64,000 nt of DNA from Eretmocerus hayati (Eukaryota; Arthropoda; Insecta; Hymenoptera; Aphelinidae). Under the pieces are notes generated by a model that was not told where the DNA came from, made no database searches, and saw only the letters and a list, made by a program, of their open reading frames with translations. Each line of letters begins with the position of its first letter. Positions within the stretch are counted from its first letter, which is position 1. Shown here piece by piece: positions 36,722 through 47,290 of the stretch. The translations under genes and the position numbers were made by a program. The stretch is taken from positions 90,494,501-90,558,500 of the forward strand of contig CM056743.1 of NCBI GenBank assembly GCA_029851415.1. The letters run 5' to 3'.

Positions 36722-39700
36722 TCACTGTAATTCGCCTGCTTCGAGGCGCCTTACTTCCCTCTCTTTCTCCTCTTTGTGGGTCATCACCAGCTTGATGTAT
36801 CCGGTGAGTCTATCCCATGTCTCCTGGTTGCGGAGTAAGTACGGGACGAGATTCTCAGGTGTTAGTTGAGCACCCAGCCATTCATCCAGCTCGGCGCGCT
36901 CTCTCCGGGTGTCGCTGCACTTGAACAGGGCATGTTCGGCGTCATCCCATTCGTCCCCGCATGACTGACATGCTGGGGTCGTCCTCTTCTTGAACCTGGT
37001 TAGATAGGAACCGAAGCAACCATGATCGCTCAGTGCCTGCGTCGTCCAGTAGTCCATCTCTCCGTGGGTGCGTTCCGCCCACTTGGCTACGTCACGGATC
37101 AGCCGGTGCGTCCATCTGCCGTTCGCAAATGGCGAATCCCACTCAGTTTGCCAATGCTCAAGGGTGGTTTCCTTCTCGTTGTCGCGGATGATCTCCTTCA
37201 TCGTCGGAGTGAGTACTCGTTCGGCTCCGATCACTTTCTGGCGGTCCCAGATCCTCACTCGCTCCGCGACGAGCAAGTGGATGGGCGGAGTACTCGCCAA
37301 TACGTAAGCCGCATCTCCTGACACAGTGCGGTAGGCACGGATACTCCTCAGGGCCGCTCTTCGGTGGACACGCCCCATTCTCTTCTCGATGATGGTCTTC
37401 TCTACCCTCTTCCCCCACACGGGTGCACCGTACAGCATGATGGAGGTAGTGACGGTGTTGAGAAGTGCGCGCCTCTTTTCCTTGGGTCCTCCGATATTCG
37501 GCATCAGCCGCTGGAGCGCCGCACTGACCCTGCTCGCCTTCTGGGCGGCTTCCTGGATGTGCTTCTTGAACGACCACTTGTCGTCGAGCCATACACCGAG
37601 GTATTTCAGTTCTGTCTTCCGTGGAATCTCTTGCCCGTTGATATAAAACCGGGGTAAGTCAAACTTCCTACGCCTTGTGACCACGATTGCTTCGCACTTC
37701 TTGACAGCGAGCTCCAGAAGCCTGCTAATCATCCACTCGTAGACTCGGGCTAGCGCTTCGTTCGCGCGTCTACCCAAGAGTTCCTCGTTGTCAGCCCATA
37801 CTATGAGTCCCGCGTCGTCCGCGAAAGCCACTATTACCACTCCTTCTGGCAGTTCGATAGACAGTAAGCTGTCATACTGGGTGTTCCAGTTGAACGGCCC
37901 GGAGACCGATCCCTGTCCGATTCCGGCGGACAGTACCCGAATCTCTTGTCCCTCGTCGGTGTCGTACACGAGGGTCCTGTTCCGCAGGTAGTCACTCGTG
38001 ACGGCTAGTAGATAGGGGGGCACTTTACCTGCTTGGGATTGATAGACTCGCTCCCAGCTCGCGCAGTTGAATGCGTTCTTTATGTCCAACGCAATGATGG
38101 CACAGAATCCTCCTCTTCCTTGGTATGGGTTCCCTACCGACGCTTGAACCCGTTCTTGGACCGCCTCGATCGCGTGCACAGTGCTCCGTCCCTCCCGGAA
38201 CCCGAACTGCATTGGTGATAGCCCACCGCCTTCTTCGTAGGCTTTTTCCACCCTGTTGAGCACCATCCTCTCGTACATTTTCCCGATATTGTCGAGCATG
38301 CTGAGAGGGCGTTGACCTCCTTGACCCTTAGGTATCAGGACCAGCTTCTGGCGTTTCCACTTGTCCGGGAAAGTTCCCGCGTTCAGACAGATGTTGAAGA
38401 GGTCGAGGAGTAGATCTGGCTTGTATTTGAAGACCAGTTTCAGAGCCTCGTTTGGGATGCCATCCAGGCCAGGGGCCTTGCCGTTCGGCATTCTCTTCGC
38501 CGCTATGAGTAGCTCTTGCATAGTGAAGAGCGGGATGGGGTCTTCGCTCTCCATAGGGAATGTAACTCTGGGTTCTCCTGCTGGGAAGAGGTCTTCCACG
38601 ATGGTGCGCAATGTTGCTGCATCGGTCGGTGCTGGGTTGCCCTTCCGGGGTCGGACCTTTGACATGACCACGCGATATGGCGTGCCCCAGGGGTCTTCGT
38701 TAACCATGTCACACAGTTCACCCCAGCACTTCTCTTTGCTCCTCCGGATGGCTAGAACGAGAGCCTTCTTTGCTTCTTTGTACGCTCTGTCATCTTCCGC
38801 CAGCGATGGTCGTTGCAGCTTCCTTGATCGCCATGCGGTCCTCCTTTTCTTGTTGCTCGTTCTTCGGAGAGCCTTGATCTCATCGGTGATCCAGTACTCT
38901 GGTTTCCTCCAGAAACATGGTGTTGTCCTGCGAGGCATCGACGCGTCGCAAGCTCTCGTGATGGCGGATGTTACCATCGCCACAGCCTCGTCCGAGGCGG
39001 AGTTCATCGGGAGATCTTCGACTGTTTCTATCGATTCCCGGAATTTTCCCTCGTCCAGCTTCCGTACCTGCCACCCCGTTGGTCGCGGTCTGCGTGTCGT
39101 CTGTCTCTGTCCGTCAGTCCTAAGTCGAAACCGAATATGTCGATGGTCACTCAGTGTTTCCGTGTCCAGAACTTCCCACGATGTCATACGTCCCATGAGC
39201 GACGGGCTCATGAACGTCAGGTCGAGGACCGATGATGAACCTCCCTCCCGGGACCGAGTGTCGTGCCGGTAATAGGTGATAACCCCCGTCTCGTTCGCGA
39301 GCACTAATCCCAATGCCTCCATGGCATCAGCGAGTATTACCCCCCGTCTATCGCGCGGCCCCCCGCTCCAAGTCGGTTCCTTGGAGTTGAAATCTCCCGC
39401 GATTATAGCTGGGCCCCCCCATTGCCTCACATCCTCTTCTAGGTCGTGGAGCTCGTCTTCAAATTCGTGCGTCTTGAGCGACGGCGAGTAGTAGCAGCTG
39501 TATACAGCTGTGCCCCCTATGGTCTTTCGAGCATAACCACGGCCACTAACAGCTGGTTCAGTCTCGCGGATCGCGGGATTCGTGATCTGAATTACAGCGG
39601 TCCCCCAGTGATCGAACGTGGAACAAGAAAGTTCGCGCTTCCGAGGCGGTTCGGAGATGATCAGAACATCGATACCCCCTTCCTTGGCGGCAGTGTGTAG

Positions 39701-39754
39701 GAGGTCACAAGCGTCCCCGCTTCTCCTGAGGTTGGCTTGGATGAAGTTAGCCAT
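36722..39754 (-). CDS. ORF2 of R1-like LINE: endonuclease-reverse transcriptase (intact)
   Basis: An uninterrupted frame of 1010 codons from ATG at 39754 (MANFIQANLRRSGDA). The apurinic-endonuclease-type nuclease domain comes first, with IISEPP, AGDFNSKEPTWSG, SVLDLTF and SDHRHIRF. Then comes the reverse transcriptase with ALDIKNAFNCASW, GIGQGSVSGP and the catalytic VAFADDAGL. A C-terminal zinc cluster, CQSCGDEWDDAEHALFKC, follows. It nicks target DNA and copies the element RNA in place. The open frame extends upstream of the ATG through ORF1 in another phase. The ATG is favoured because it overlaps the ORF1 stop (ATGGCTAA) and directly precedes the nuclease domain. Nothing visible prevents it from being functional. 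Confidence 0.85.
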   Translation of the reverse strand: MANFIQANLRRSGDACDLLHTAAKEGGIDVLIISEPPRKRELSCSTFDHWGTAVIQITNPAIRETEPAVSGRGYARKTIGGTAVYSCYYSPSLKTHEFEDELHDLEEDVRQWGGPAIIAGDFNSKEPTWSGGPRDRRGVILADAMEALGLVLANETGVITYYRHDTRSREGGSSSVLDLTFMSPSLMGRMTSWEVLDTETLSDHRHIRFRLRTDGQRQTTRRPRPTGWQVRKLDEGKFRESIETVEDLPMNSASDEAVAMVTSAITRACDASMPRRTTPCFWRKPEYWITDEIKALRRTSNKKRRTAWRSRKLQRPSLAEDDRAYKEAKKALVLAIRRSKEKCWGELCDMVNEDPWGTPYRVVMSKVRPRKGNPAPTDAATLRTIVEDLFPAGEPRVTFPMESEDPIPLFTMQELLIAAKRMPNGKAPGLDGIPNEALKLVFKYKPDLLLDLFNICLNAGTFPDKWKRQKLVLIPKGQGGQRPLSMLDNIGKMYERMVLNRVEKAYEEGGGLSPMQFGFREGRSTVHAIEAVQERVQASVGNPYQGRGGFCAIIALDIKNAFNCASWERVYQSQAGKVPPYLLAVTSDYLRNRTLVYDTDEGQEIRVLSAGIGQGSVSGPFNWNTQYDSLLSIELPEGVVIVAFADDAGLIVWADNEELLGRRANEALARVYEWMISRLLELAVKKCEAIVVTRRRKFDLPRFYINGQEIPRKTELKYLGVWLDDKWSFKKHIQEAAQKASRVSAALQRLMPNIGGPKEKRRALLNTVTTSIMLYGAPVWGKRVEKTIIEKRMGRVHRRAALRSIRAYRTVSGDAAYVLASTPPIHLLVAERVRIWDRQKVIGAERVLTPTMKEIIRDNEKETTLEHWQTEWDSPFANGRWTHRLIRDVAKWAERTHGEMDYWTTQALSDHGCFGSYLTRFKKRTTPACQSCGDEWDDAEHALFKCSDTRRERAELDEWLGAQLTPENLVPYLLRNQETWDRLTGYIKLVMTHKEEKEREVRRLEAGELQ

Positions 39755-40050
39755 TTCTTCCCCCCCTGCGTCTATATGTCGCCCTCGCGTTTTGGTAGGC
39801 TGTGCAGTTGCTGGAGCCTGACCTGTGGTCAGATCTGGTTCCGATAGCCACGCAGCTGAGGCATTTTGGTTTCTCTTTACAGGTAGCGGCGAGGTGTCCT
39901 GGTTCACCGCACTGGAAGCAGAGTTTCGGTTGACGTTCCTCTGCCTTCTCTTTTTTGCAGCCTGAGGCCTTGTGGCCATACTCTAGGCAGTTATAGCAGC
40001 GTGGGATGCCTCCCTTCTCACGGATTCTCACTCTGCTCCATCCCACCTTG

Positions 40051-40054
<4 letters not shown>
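39747..40054 (-). CDS. ORF1 of R1-like LINE, C-terminal part with CCHC zinc knuckles
   Basis: The frame reads in from the (GA)n tract, so the N-terminal part of the gag-like protein is missing. Visible knuckles are CYNCLEYGHKASGC, CFQCGEPGHLAATC and a third cluster starting CLSC. A basic tail (YRRRGGRNG) follows and then TAA at 39749-39747. The knuckles bind element RNA in related proteins. The RERERE stretch is translated microsatellite. The open frame continues through it to 40373, but that part belongs to the neighbouring LINE copy. Confidence 0.8.

Positions 40055-40087
<33 letters not shown>
40055..40087 (+). repeat. (TC)n microsatellite
   Basis: An uninterrupted TC run at the 5' end of the R1-like LINE (minus) and at the 5' junction of the decayed LINE that follows on the plus strand. 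Confidence 0.9.
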
Positions 40088-40089
<2 letters not shown>

Positions 40090-42574
40090 GAACCGGTGAG
40101 TAGATCAATACGTTCTTCGCATTGCTCCACAAATATACCCGGAATTAACCGTTTCAACTTCGCACCGAGGGGGAAACTTTGCAGTTTGGGGTTCTGCTGC
40201 AAGTTCTTCCACTTCGGGAGCATAAATTGCCAGGCTTCACACTGAACTGAACCTGGGAGACCGTCCAAAACTGCACTGACTATACGCCCCGGCAGCAGAC
40301 TTGTCAGACTTGAGACCCATAACAAGGCTAAGATTCTCGAAAATGTAGTCTGTGAACAGCTCAAACAGTTCATCGAGAACTATGAACTCCTCGACCCATG
40401 CCAAGCTGGGTTCCGTGAAGGCCACAGCATCCAGACAGCCTCGCTAGGGGTGTTAGATGACGTTCGGGGAGGCATAGACAGAACAATGTTCACCATTTTG
40501 GTCCTTTTCGACTTCTCCAAAGCTTTTGACAAAATTCCTCGCGAGATACTCATTCAGAAATTACAAGCCTTTCGAGTCAATGATCACACCACTAGCTGAT
40601 TCTTGTCATGTCTTGCCGACCAGTGCCAGGCGGTCATTGATGACGGAGGTACCGTATTGGACTGGATAAACACGACTGCAGATGTCCCGCAAGGATCAGT
40701 ATTGGGTCCGCTCCTATCCTCCATTTTTGTCAACGATTTACCCTGAGTGCTACGCCACTCCCGACACTTGATATATGCTGATGATATACAAATATACCGA
40801 AGCTGCTACCACCATGAGATTGAGGATACACTTGGGCTGATTGAGAAAGATGCACTTGCTATCTATTATTGGGCTAATGCAAATGGCCTGAGCTTGAACT
40901 TTAAGAGAACGAGGGCAAAAATCCTCGGTAGCACTGAGAATTTACGATCTCTGGATATGAATGTTCTTTCTCCGATCACGATCCTCGATTACCTATAGGA
41001 TTCGTAACTAAAGTGAAGAACCTCGGTGTTTGGATTCCAGCTGACTTATGCTGGAAAAAAAACATGTCTCCTACATCTGCCGAAGAGTATTTGAAACCTT
41101 GCGTCAACTTCAACCTCATAAGCATGCTCTCTCATTCTCTCTTCAGGAATCCTTCATACAGCATCTCATCCCTCCATACTTCGACTATGCCTGCCTTGTC
41201 AACCATGATCTCTCTGAGGGACAGAATTCTCGCCTCCAGCGGGCCCAAAACGCTTGTATGCGATTTGCATTTGGAAATATTTATTGGAGAGATCATGTTA
41301 CCCCCTAACGGCAACGACTAGGGTGGCTCTCGGTCAAAGCTCGACGAGAGTGTCTCTTAGCCAGCTACATGTTCCAAATACTGAGAACGGGGTAACCTCA
41401 ATACTGAGCCAAGAGTATAGTAGAAGTTTGCAACGCGAGTCTTCATAGGTCAGCAAGACTCCAGACTGGTGTTCGTTATAATCTCTGAGTGTTGTACCAG
41501 CGCGTTTCAAAATTCGTCCCATGTTCCTGCATCTATTTTTCGGAGAAAGATGCCACGCAACATCACTAATTTGCCGCGAGATATCACCTCCGAGAACGTT
41601 TTCAAGAGCCAGGAGTCTAATGCGAATGAAGTCAGAAATTGGACTAATTTAGTTTAATGTATGTTCTTCGTGTTGTTCTTTATCAAAAGCCATGTACCAT
41701 GCTCCTGTGTACCGAATCGATATATTTACCTATTCATGAGCATATTTGTTCCAAAAGTTTTATACATTTCATATGAATTTGTAACCTTCAGAAATTTTAC
41801 TGTAACACCTTACGTGATCTAGACTGGTGGTCACAAGATTGTGGGTTCGTGCTCATGTTAGGTGAATTATTTTTGCCGGTTCTGATGTGCCATATTGTAG
41901 TCGCAAACTGCACCAGTGAGCGTGATGAATGTAAAAGTTACTCATTACCATATAATATTTGAGATGCCCAGGTATTTGAGGAGGCTTCAGCGTCCGAGTG
42001 AAGTCCGTCATTGAGACACGAAAAAAATACTACCTTGTAGCTGTAATCACAATTCATCGTATGCTATTTCTCAGAAAGTATGTTAGCTACCTTATTCTTG
42101 ACGGAAAAATTCTCGAAAAATCGAGGTATAGCATGGCGTCTTATGGGCGCAAATCCTCCAGCAACCTTTGTATATGCTAGAACTCGCTCATTCCTCGTCA
42201 ACATGAGGAACGAGAGCAGTGTGAAACAAGTATTGCTGATAAGATTCATATATAGTAGTTGATAAGTTGCCGACCAAATATTTGAGCAAAGTCGAATGGG
42301 AGTAAGAGAATGTAGCATTTCGACGCGCAGCAGCGTAAAGCAGCGATGCGATGCGCAGTGGCTCGCATTGAGAGTATGCCTACACCTAGCGTCAGGAGTG
42401 TAGTGGAAAGAGAAAGAGCTTGCAATATGCTAGGTACAATACCCAATGCCGGAGCCTGCTTGATTTTGTATCTATGTTGTTTATAGCATAAAAGAATTCT
42501 ATATATGTTTGTATGAATCTCATTGCCATACCGTCCTTGTAACCAAGGCTTCATGAATCCGTTGATCAATCAAT
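40088..42574 (+). pseudogene. Decayed CR1/Jockey-group LINE
   Basis: Reverse-transcriptase motifs appear in several frames: SDLRPITRL near 40300, CQAGFREGHSIQTA near 40400, VLFDFSKAFDKIP near 40510, PQGSVLGPLL near 40690, and HLIYADDIQIY near 40765. Later come KNLGVWIPADLCW near 41015 and NLPRDITSENVFKSQ near 41590. Multiple frameshifts and stops break the protein. The 3' part (41660-42560) is non-coding and ends with GATCAATCAAT against a short TC run. It is a dead copy related to the LINE at 58907-64000. Confidence 0.75.
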
Positions 42575-43075
42575 CTCTCTCTTTCTCTTGTGAGGGTATG
42601 CTCTTCGCCAATGATTTTCAAATCTATATTCAAGACAAGCCTCATGGATTGGCAGAGATGATTGGGAAGCTCAATGAGGATTCAGCAAGTATTGTGCAAC
42701 GGGCTGATGATAACAGGTTGCGTTCACATTTCAAAAACGCTAGCAATGCTCTCTGCTTCGGTACAATATCATTCGCGAATTGGATTGGATCATTGCCACC
42801 CATCATCGTTGATGGGCAATCAATCCCACTGCGCGATTCAATAAAAAGTTTTGGAGGAATTTTTTCGAGAGATTTTTCGTGGAACGCTCACGTAGCCAGA
42901 TCTGCTCGAAAGATTATGGGGTTCTGCATAAGCTGCGAGACCGTGGTCATTTTTTGTCGACTGATGTGAAGAAAAAGCTCGCCAATGCGCTCATAATGCC
43001 TCATTTCGACTACGCGTATTTAGGATACCGTGTTTCGCTTATTATAAGCCATGACTTATAATTTGTTTTGGCTCT
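42575..43075 (+). pseudogene. Short LINE fragment starting at a TC run inside the RT domain
   Basis: A TC-rich run at 42575-42589 is followed at once by LFANDFQIYIQDK (a degenerate YADD box), then SLPPIIVDGQSIP, KSFGGIFSRDFSWNAHV and, in another frame, STDVKKKLANALIMPHFDYA. This is the part after the catalytic box of a CR1-like RT. The copy starts abruptly at the microsatellite and its 3' end is lost before 43100. Confidence 0.7.
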
Positions 43076-43419
43076 GAATCAAGGCTCATATTAAGAGGGT
43101 AGTAGTGGTGCTACACGGAAATCCAACAATTTTGGATCCAATTGGACACTTCGTCCATTTGAAATACATGGGGAAGCCGTCTGAGCATATGAAAATCACA
43201 CGTTGGAAATGCTCTCCCACAGCCCCCTTTCACAGCATGCTTGGCAGGTCACGGTATATGCAAAACCATGCTCTGCAGACCACGGTGCATCCAGCACATA
43301 TATGCTCTGCATATTACGGTGTTGCATGTATACAGCGCATAAGGCTATATCAATGTATGTCGGGCAGACCGAGGCTTGAATATCCGTGGCTATACAGCTG
43401 TTTGAGGATTCTACAATTC

Positions 43420-43666
43420 TGTTAAGTCTGTAGACTTAACGGTGCAATTTCGGTTCGTAGACCGAAACTCTCAATTGATAACAATACTTAGGTCACTTCA
43501 ATAACGGATTGTAAATACTATGTACAGATAGAAGAGATGTAGTGTGCTCCGTGTCCCCGCGATATCTGCCTGCACAGCTGCTTGAACGCCGGAGCGTAGA
43601 CGTGCGCATGCTCACACATACACACATACTCGCACGCATACTCATGAAGTATGAGTGGATACAACA
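43420..43666 (-). repeat. 3' LTR (minus-strand element)
   Basis: 247 bp, TGTTAAG...TACAACA, preceded by AATTC. The purine tract complementary to CTTCCTCTTG lies just inside at 43667. Confidence 0.9.
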
Positions 43667-44416
43667 CTTCCTCTTGTGAAAAAAATTCATGTACTACAGG
43701 GAAATTGCAGAAATGTAAGTTGGACAAAAATCTCGTACTTGATTGAATCGTGGAGAATTTGAAGCTAAACTTCGTTAATAAAGAAATTATTTTGATGCAA
43801 ATACCAATTGAAACTGAATGTGGCGTAGAATTAAAAAAATCATATGTAGTTCACTGGCGTAAATTAACGAGAATTTTCATAGCAGACACTCTCGAAAAAA
43901 AATGTTTTAGCAGACACAATTTCAAATTCTTGTAGCACACACACTTTGAACATTCTGTGAGTTCTTCGAAAACATCTTGCAATAAAATTGTAGATTTGCA
44001 ACAAGATTTGTAGAAATTTCTGAGAAAAAAATCCCGTACGCATCTGCGTATTGAAAACCAATCACACAGGAACGGTTTTAGCATGTGAGGAAGCGTAAAA
44101 TGTAGAAACTTTGAAGGTTTTGCAACTTTCCTCAAAAATAAGAACTTTTAGAAAATTGTGTAATAATTTGTATACAACACTTAGTTTGACTAGTCTTTCC
44201 CAATCGAAAAAGATTGTAAATATGGTAAACTCCTATAGATAGAAATTGTAATTGTAAAAATTCTTGTAATTAAAAATTATGAATTCTGTAGATTTTTGTG
44301 AATACTGTCAACTCAACGTAATTAGAGAATTCATGATGTGATTTGAACTATTCAGATACAAAAAGTACGAATAAAAAATGTCCCGCACTTCGTATTCTTC
44401 AAGATGTTGTACTTGT

Positions 44417-45189
44417 TCAGGTCCTTGAACATTCCCCTTTTCGAAACACACTTTCCCTGTGTCCTGTATTCCTGCAGAAGTTGCAGACTGTATCAAGAGG
44501 CAAGTTGCACTTGTCTACCCTGTGTTCCGCGGACCCGCGGCGATAGCACGTCTTCCTTGTAGTCCTCGTATTAGACTGTGAATTCTTCGAAGTTGTAGCA
44601 TTTTCCTGATTCCTTGAAGTCGAAGCATTCTCCTTCCCGCCATCCTTCCGGTGTACGTTTTTATTATCCTGTATGTAATTCACAGCTGACGAATTTGATG
44701 TAGACTCTGAATGTAATGTATTCGTTTCTCGCTCTGGAAGTTCCATTGTCAATACGCATTGTAAAGCTTTTGTGAAGGTAAGATTGTAGGTCTCAAGCAA
44801 TCTACTATGGGTGCGTTTACTGCGTAGACCAAACACGAAGTGGTTGCGTAAAGCATTTTAAGTGAACGCACGTAGTCTTGAACACATTCTCCATCCAGCT
44901 GCTTCCTGCTGTTGAACTTGAAAACCTCCGCGATCTCCAGGGCTGTTGGCGCATAGAGTCCTTTTGATTCCGCAGTGAGTTCAGCTTAAGATTCATCGTA
45001 GGGCTGCTCATTGCCGTAGGCATCACAAAGGGAATTGAAAGCTGTTGCACCGATGTACTGTAGAAGATACGGCACTTTATCCTCGGCCGAAATTTTCATG
45101 ATTAGGAACGAACCTTCCAAGCGCTGAATCCAACGGTCCCAATTTGAAGTGCCGGGGACGAACGGCTCGAATTGTAGATTCGGCACCAT
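44417..45189 (-). pseudogene. Decayed gag of the LTR retrotransposon
   Basis: The frame starts at ATG 45189 (MVPNLQFEPFVPGTSNWDRW), three bases from the Tigger target site. It continues RLEGSFLIMKISAEDKVPYL and, after an in-frame TAA, IAEVFKFNSRKQLDGECVQD. A frameshift leads to FGLRSKRTHSRLLETYNLTF and LTMELPERE. This is the capsid-type region of Gypsy-like gag. The nucleocapsid follows as CYRRGSAEHRVDKC and CNFCRNTGH, in which expected zinc-ligand cysteines are lost. Two breaks and damaged zinc knuckles make it non-functional. Confidence 0.75.
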
Positions 45190-45468
45190 TGTACAGTCAT
45201 CCCTCATTAACACGAATTTCACGGGACAGGAACTTTGTTCGTGTTATCAAGGAGTTCGGGTTAACCAGAACGCTCTAGTCACTTCTTAACACGAACTAAT
45301 TCGTGTTAACTGATTAACACGAATTAGTTCGCGTTAACTGATTAACACGAATTAATTCGTGTTAACAGGGTAATATGCGATAGATGGTGTTGGAAGAACA
45401 GTTCGGAATATTTCTGCTGTTTTGTAGGTAGTATTGATTGAATTTGGACAAATACAATTTCTATCTAA

Positions 45469-45797
45469 CAAGGGGAGTCCGGAGTCTCCGGATCCTGAAA
45501 TCTCACCAAAATTTTTTCACAGTTTCGTACCACCTAGAATATGAAGAATCTGAAGCAACTCTGTCAAATGGGCCTTCTGTTCTGAGCTACAGTCAGAAAC
45601 GTCAACATTGCTAGTAGATCTATATATATCACTTTTTAACATGGGCCTATATGGGCAATGCTAATGTCATGGGCTGTAGCTCTGAATCGGAGGCCCATTT
45701 GACAGAGTTGCTTTGGGTTCTTCATATTCTAGGTGGTGCGAAGCTGTAAAAAAATTTTGGTGAGATTTCAGGACCCGGAGACTCCGGACTCCCCTTG
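45469..45797. mobile_element. Tourist-like palindromic MITE nested in the Tigger element
   Basis: Inverted arms of more than 120 bp start CAAGGGGAGTCCGGAGTCTC on both strands and are flanked by TAA at 45466-45468 and 45798-45800. A 3-bp TAA duplication fits PIF/Harbinger. It is homologous to the MITEs embedded in the 2.7-kb elements. Confidence 0.85.
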
Positions 45798-46079
45798 TAA
45801 GTTTTATTATTATCATATTTTGGCACCACCATGGCACTTGTTTCCTCTTAGATTGAGTGTACTGTTGAGGAGAAGATTGTAATGTATCCCACCTTCATCG
45901 ATATTGAGAGTATCTTGAGGAGCAAATTTCTTCCTAGTTTCTGAAAAGTCTTTCCTTCAGTTGTTCGCGTCTCTTTCGTCCTCTTTTAGAAATTCACCGC
46001 AGATAACTTGGGATGAAATATGTTTATAATTTTGAAAATTCTTCAGCCAACCACTCGAAGCTTCAAAATTTTCGATGCC

Positions 46080-46412
46080 TTAATCTTTCGCAATCTCTAA
46101 AGCCTTCTCTTGAATTAACCCGCCAGTCACTGGAATGTTTTTTTCCCGCTTTCTGCAGAACCATTCGAATAATTCCTCTTCCAATTCATCAATTTTCGCA
46201 CCACGCAAGCGTTTTACTTTTGGCAACTGAAATCCTGATGCTGCGACATTCCGAGTCTCATCTTCCTGTGATATGATCATTGATAATGTAGATCTTGGAA
46301 TTCCAAAACTATCAGCTATTTCGCTCCTTTTCTTAACAGACCGATCAACTTCATCTAGTATCTCAAGTAGTTTGGTGCTCAGATCAATACATGACTGCTT
46401 GCGCTTACTCAT
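46080..46412 (-). pseudogene. N-terminal fragment of Tigger (CENP-B-like) transposase
   Basis: From ATG 46412 the frame reads MSKRKQSCIDLSTKLLEIL, then a psq-type helix-turn-helix (KKRSEIADSFGIPRSTLSMI), then the start of the CENP-B-type second DNA-binding domain (IDELEEELFEWFCRKREKNI), ending after 110 residues at EIAKD. The DDE catalytic domain of about 300 residues expected in Tigger transposases is absent. The remnant might still bind its termini but cannot transpose. Confidence 0.75.
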
Positions 46413-47271
46413 CCCGATGTACTGAGTTGTTCCTCGCGGACATCGACTCTGTTTACGAATTTGAATTCGTATTAACCACGATCTTGAGTCAGACGAGACC
46501 GGAAAATCGTTCGAAATTCGTGTTAACGAAAATTCGAGTTGACTCAAAAAACGTCCATAAGATCCAGTGCATTCTCAACGGGACAAGAATTTCGTTCGTG
46601 TCAATGAGAGAATTCGTGTTAGAGGTGTTCGTGTTAACGAGGAATGACTGTAGTTGTAGCTGAAGTCATTGACTCGCTGCTTATTCCTGAATTATTTGCA
46701 GGCGGATCTGGCATCACTTTAGATTCTTCGCGCGCAAATGAATTTGCGCTGTGTATTTGGCGCGCACTGTAGGTATATGTAGAATGTACGTAAAATATGT
46801 ATTTGTGAAAGGATCACGGAAGCACTGTAGTTGCACTGTAATTGCACTGTAGGCGAAGGCTGTAATTTTTATTGTAGGATTGTAGGCGTAGGCTGTAGTT
46901 TGCAAACTTGTAGCTTATGCACTCGTTTTGAATGTAAAACTTGTGCCGTAGTGCAACGCGCGAAAGGCGGGCGTGCACCGACACGAGAACAAATGCACCG
47001 ATTCTCTTAACTCAGTTTGTGCCGTAGTGCAACGCATATGCGAGCGTGCACCGGCACAAAACAAATGCTCTGAAACGTATTTCACTGCATGTAGATGTAG
47101 GCTCCTAGCTGTAGACTTGTAGCTGTACTGGAAATGCCGTTATGTGATGTAATGAGCGCTCGCACGGATGATTTCGGAGCGCGGCAACAGGTGTAAAGGT
47201 TACCGGCTGACAGGCTGCTTTTCGCCAAGACTCGCCTTTTTCACACGAAATGCATTGTAGATCACTGTATA

Positions 47272-47289
47272 CCACTATCCTCGTCGCCA
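47272..47289 (-). promoter_or_regulatory. Candidate tRNA primer-binding site
   Basis: One base inside the 5' LTR the minus strand reads TGGCGACGAGGATAGTGG. The TGG start fits pairing with the CCA end of a tRNA, but the tRNA was not identified. Confidence 0.45.
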
Positions 47290-47290
47290 C

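Larger units (their letters stand above)
36231..40054 (-). mobile_element. R1-clade-like non-LTR retrotransposon, 5'-truncated
   Basis: On the minus strand: the C-terminal half of ORF1 with zinc knuckles, an overlapping intact ORF2, a 3' UTR (36721-36253) and a poly(A) of about 22 bases. The body is clearly GC-richer than its surroundings. Both ends abut (TC)n/(GA)n microsatellite (36173-36230 and 40055-40087). ORF architecture (gag-like CCHC ORF1, APE endonuclease, RT, C-terminal CCHC) and the FADD motif are those of R1-type elements. Confidence 0.8.
45194..46650 (-). mobile_element. Tigger/pogo-type DNA transposon, internally deleted, inserted in the LTR element
   Basis: The left end is CAGTCATCCCTCATTAACAC and the right end is the inverse of CAGTCATTCCTCGTTAACAC, flanked by TA on both sides (45192-45193, 46651-46652). 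AACACGAA(T/C)T words repeat in both subterminal regions. It encodes only the N-terminal part of a pogo/CENP-B-type transposase. It sits immediately upstream of the gag start codon of the host LTR element and itself contains a MITE. Confidence 0.85.

Noticed and set aside
38361..39272. 303-codon open frame on the plus strand
   Set aside because: It lies antisense to the intact R1-like ORF2, in GC-rich coding sequence that commonly leaves such frames open. It shows no motif of its own.
40055..40373. ORF1 of the R1-like LINE extended upstream through the GA tract
   Set aside because: The upstream part belongs to the neighbouring plus-strand LINE copy. The frame stays open through the RERERE microsatellite by chance.
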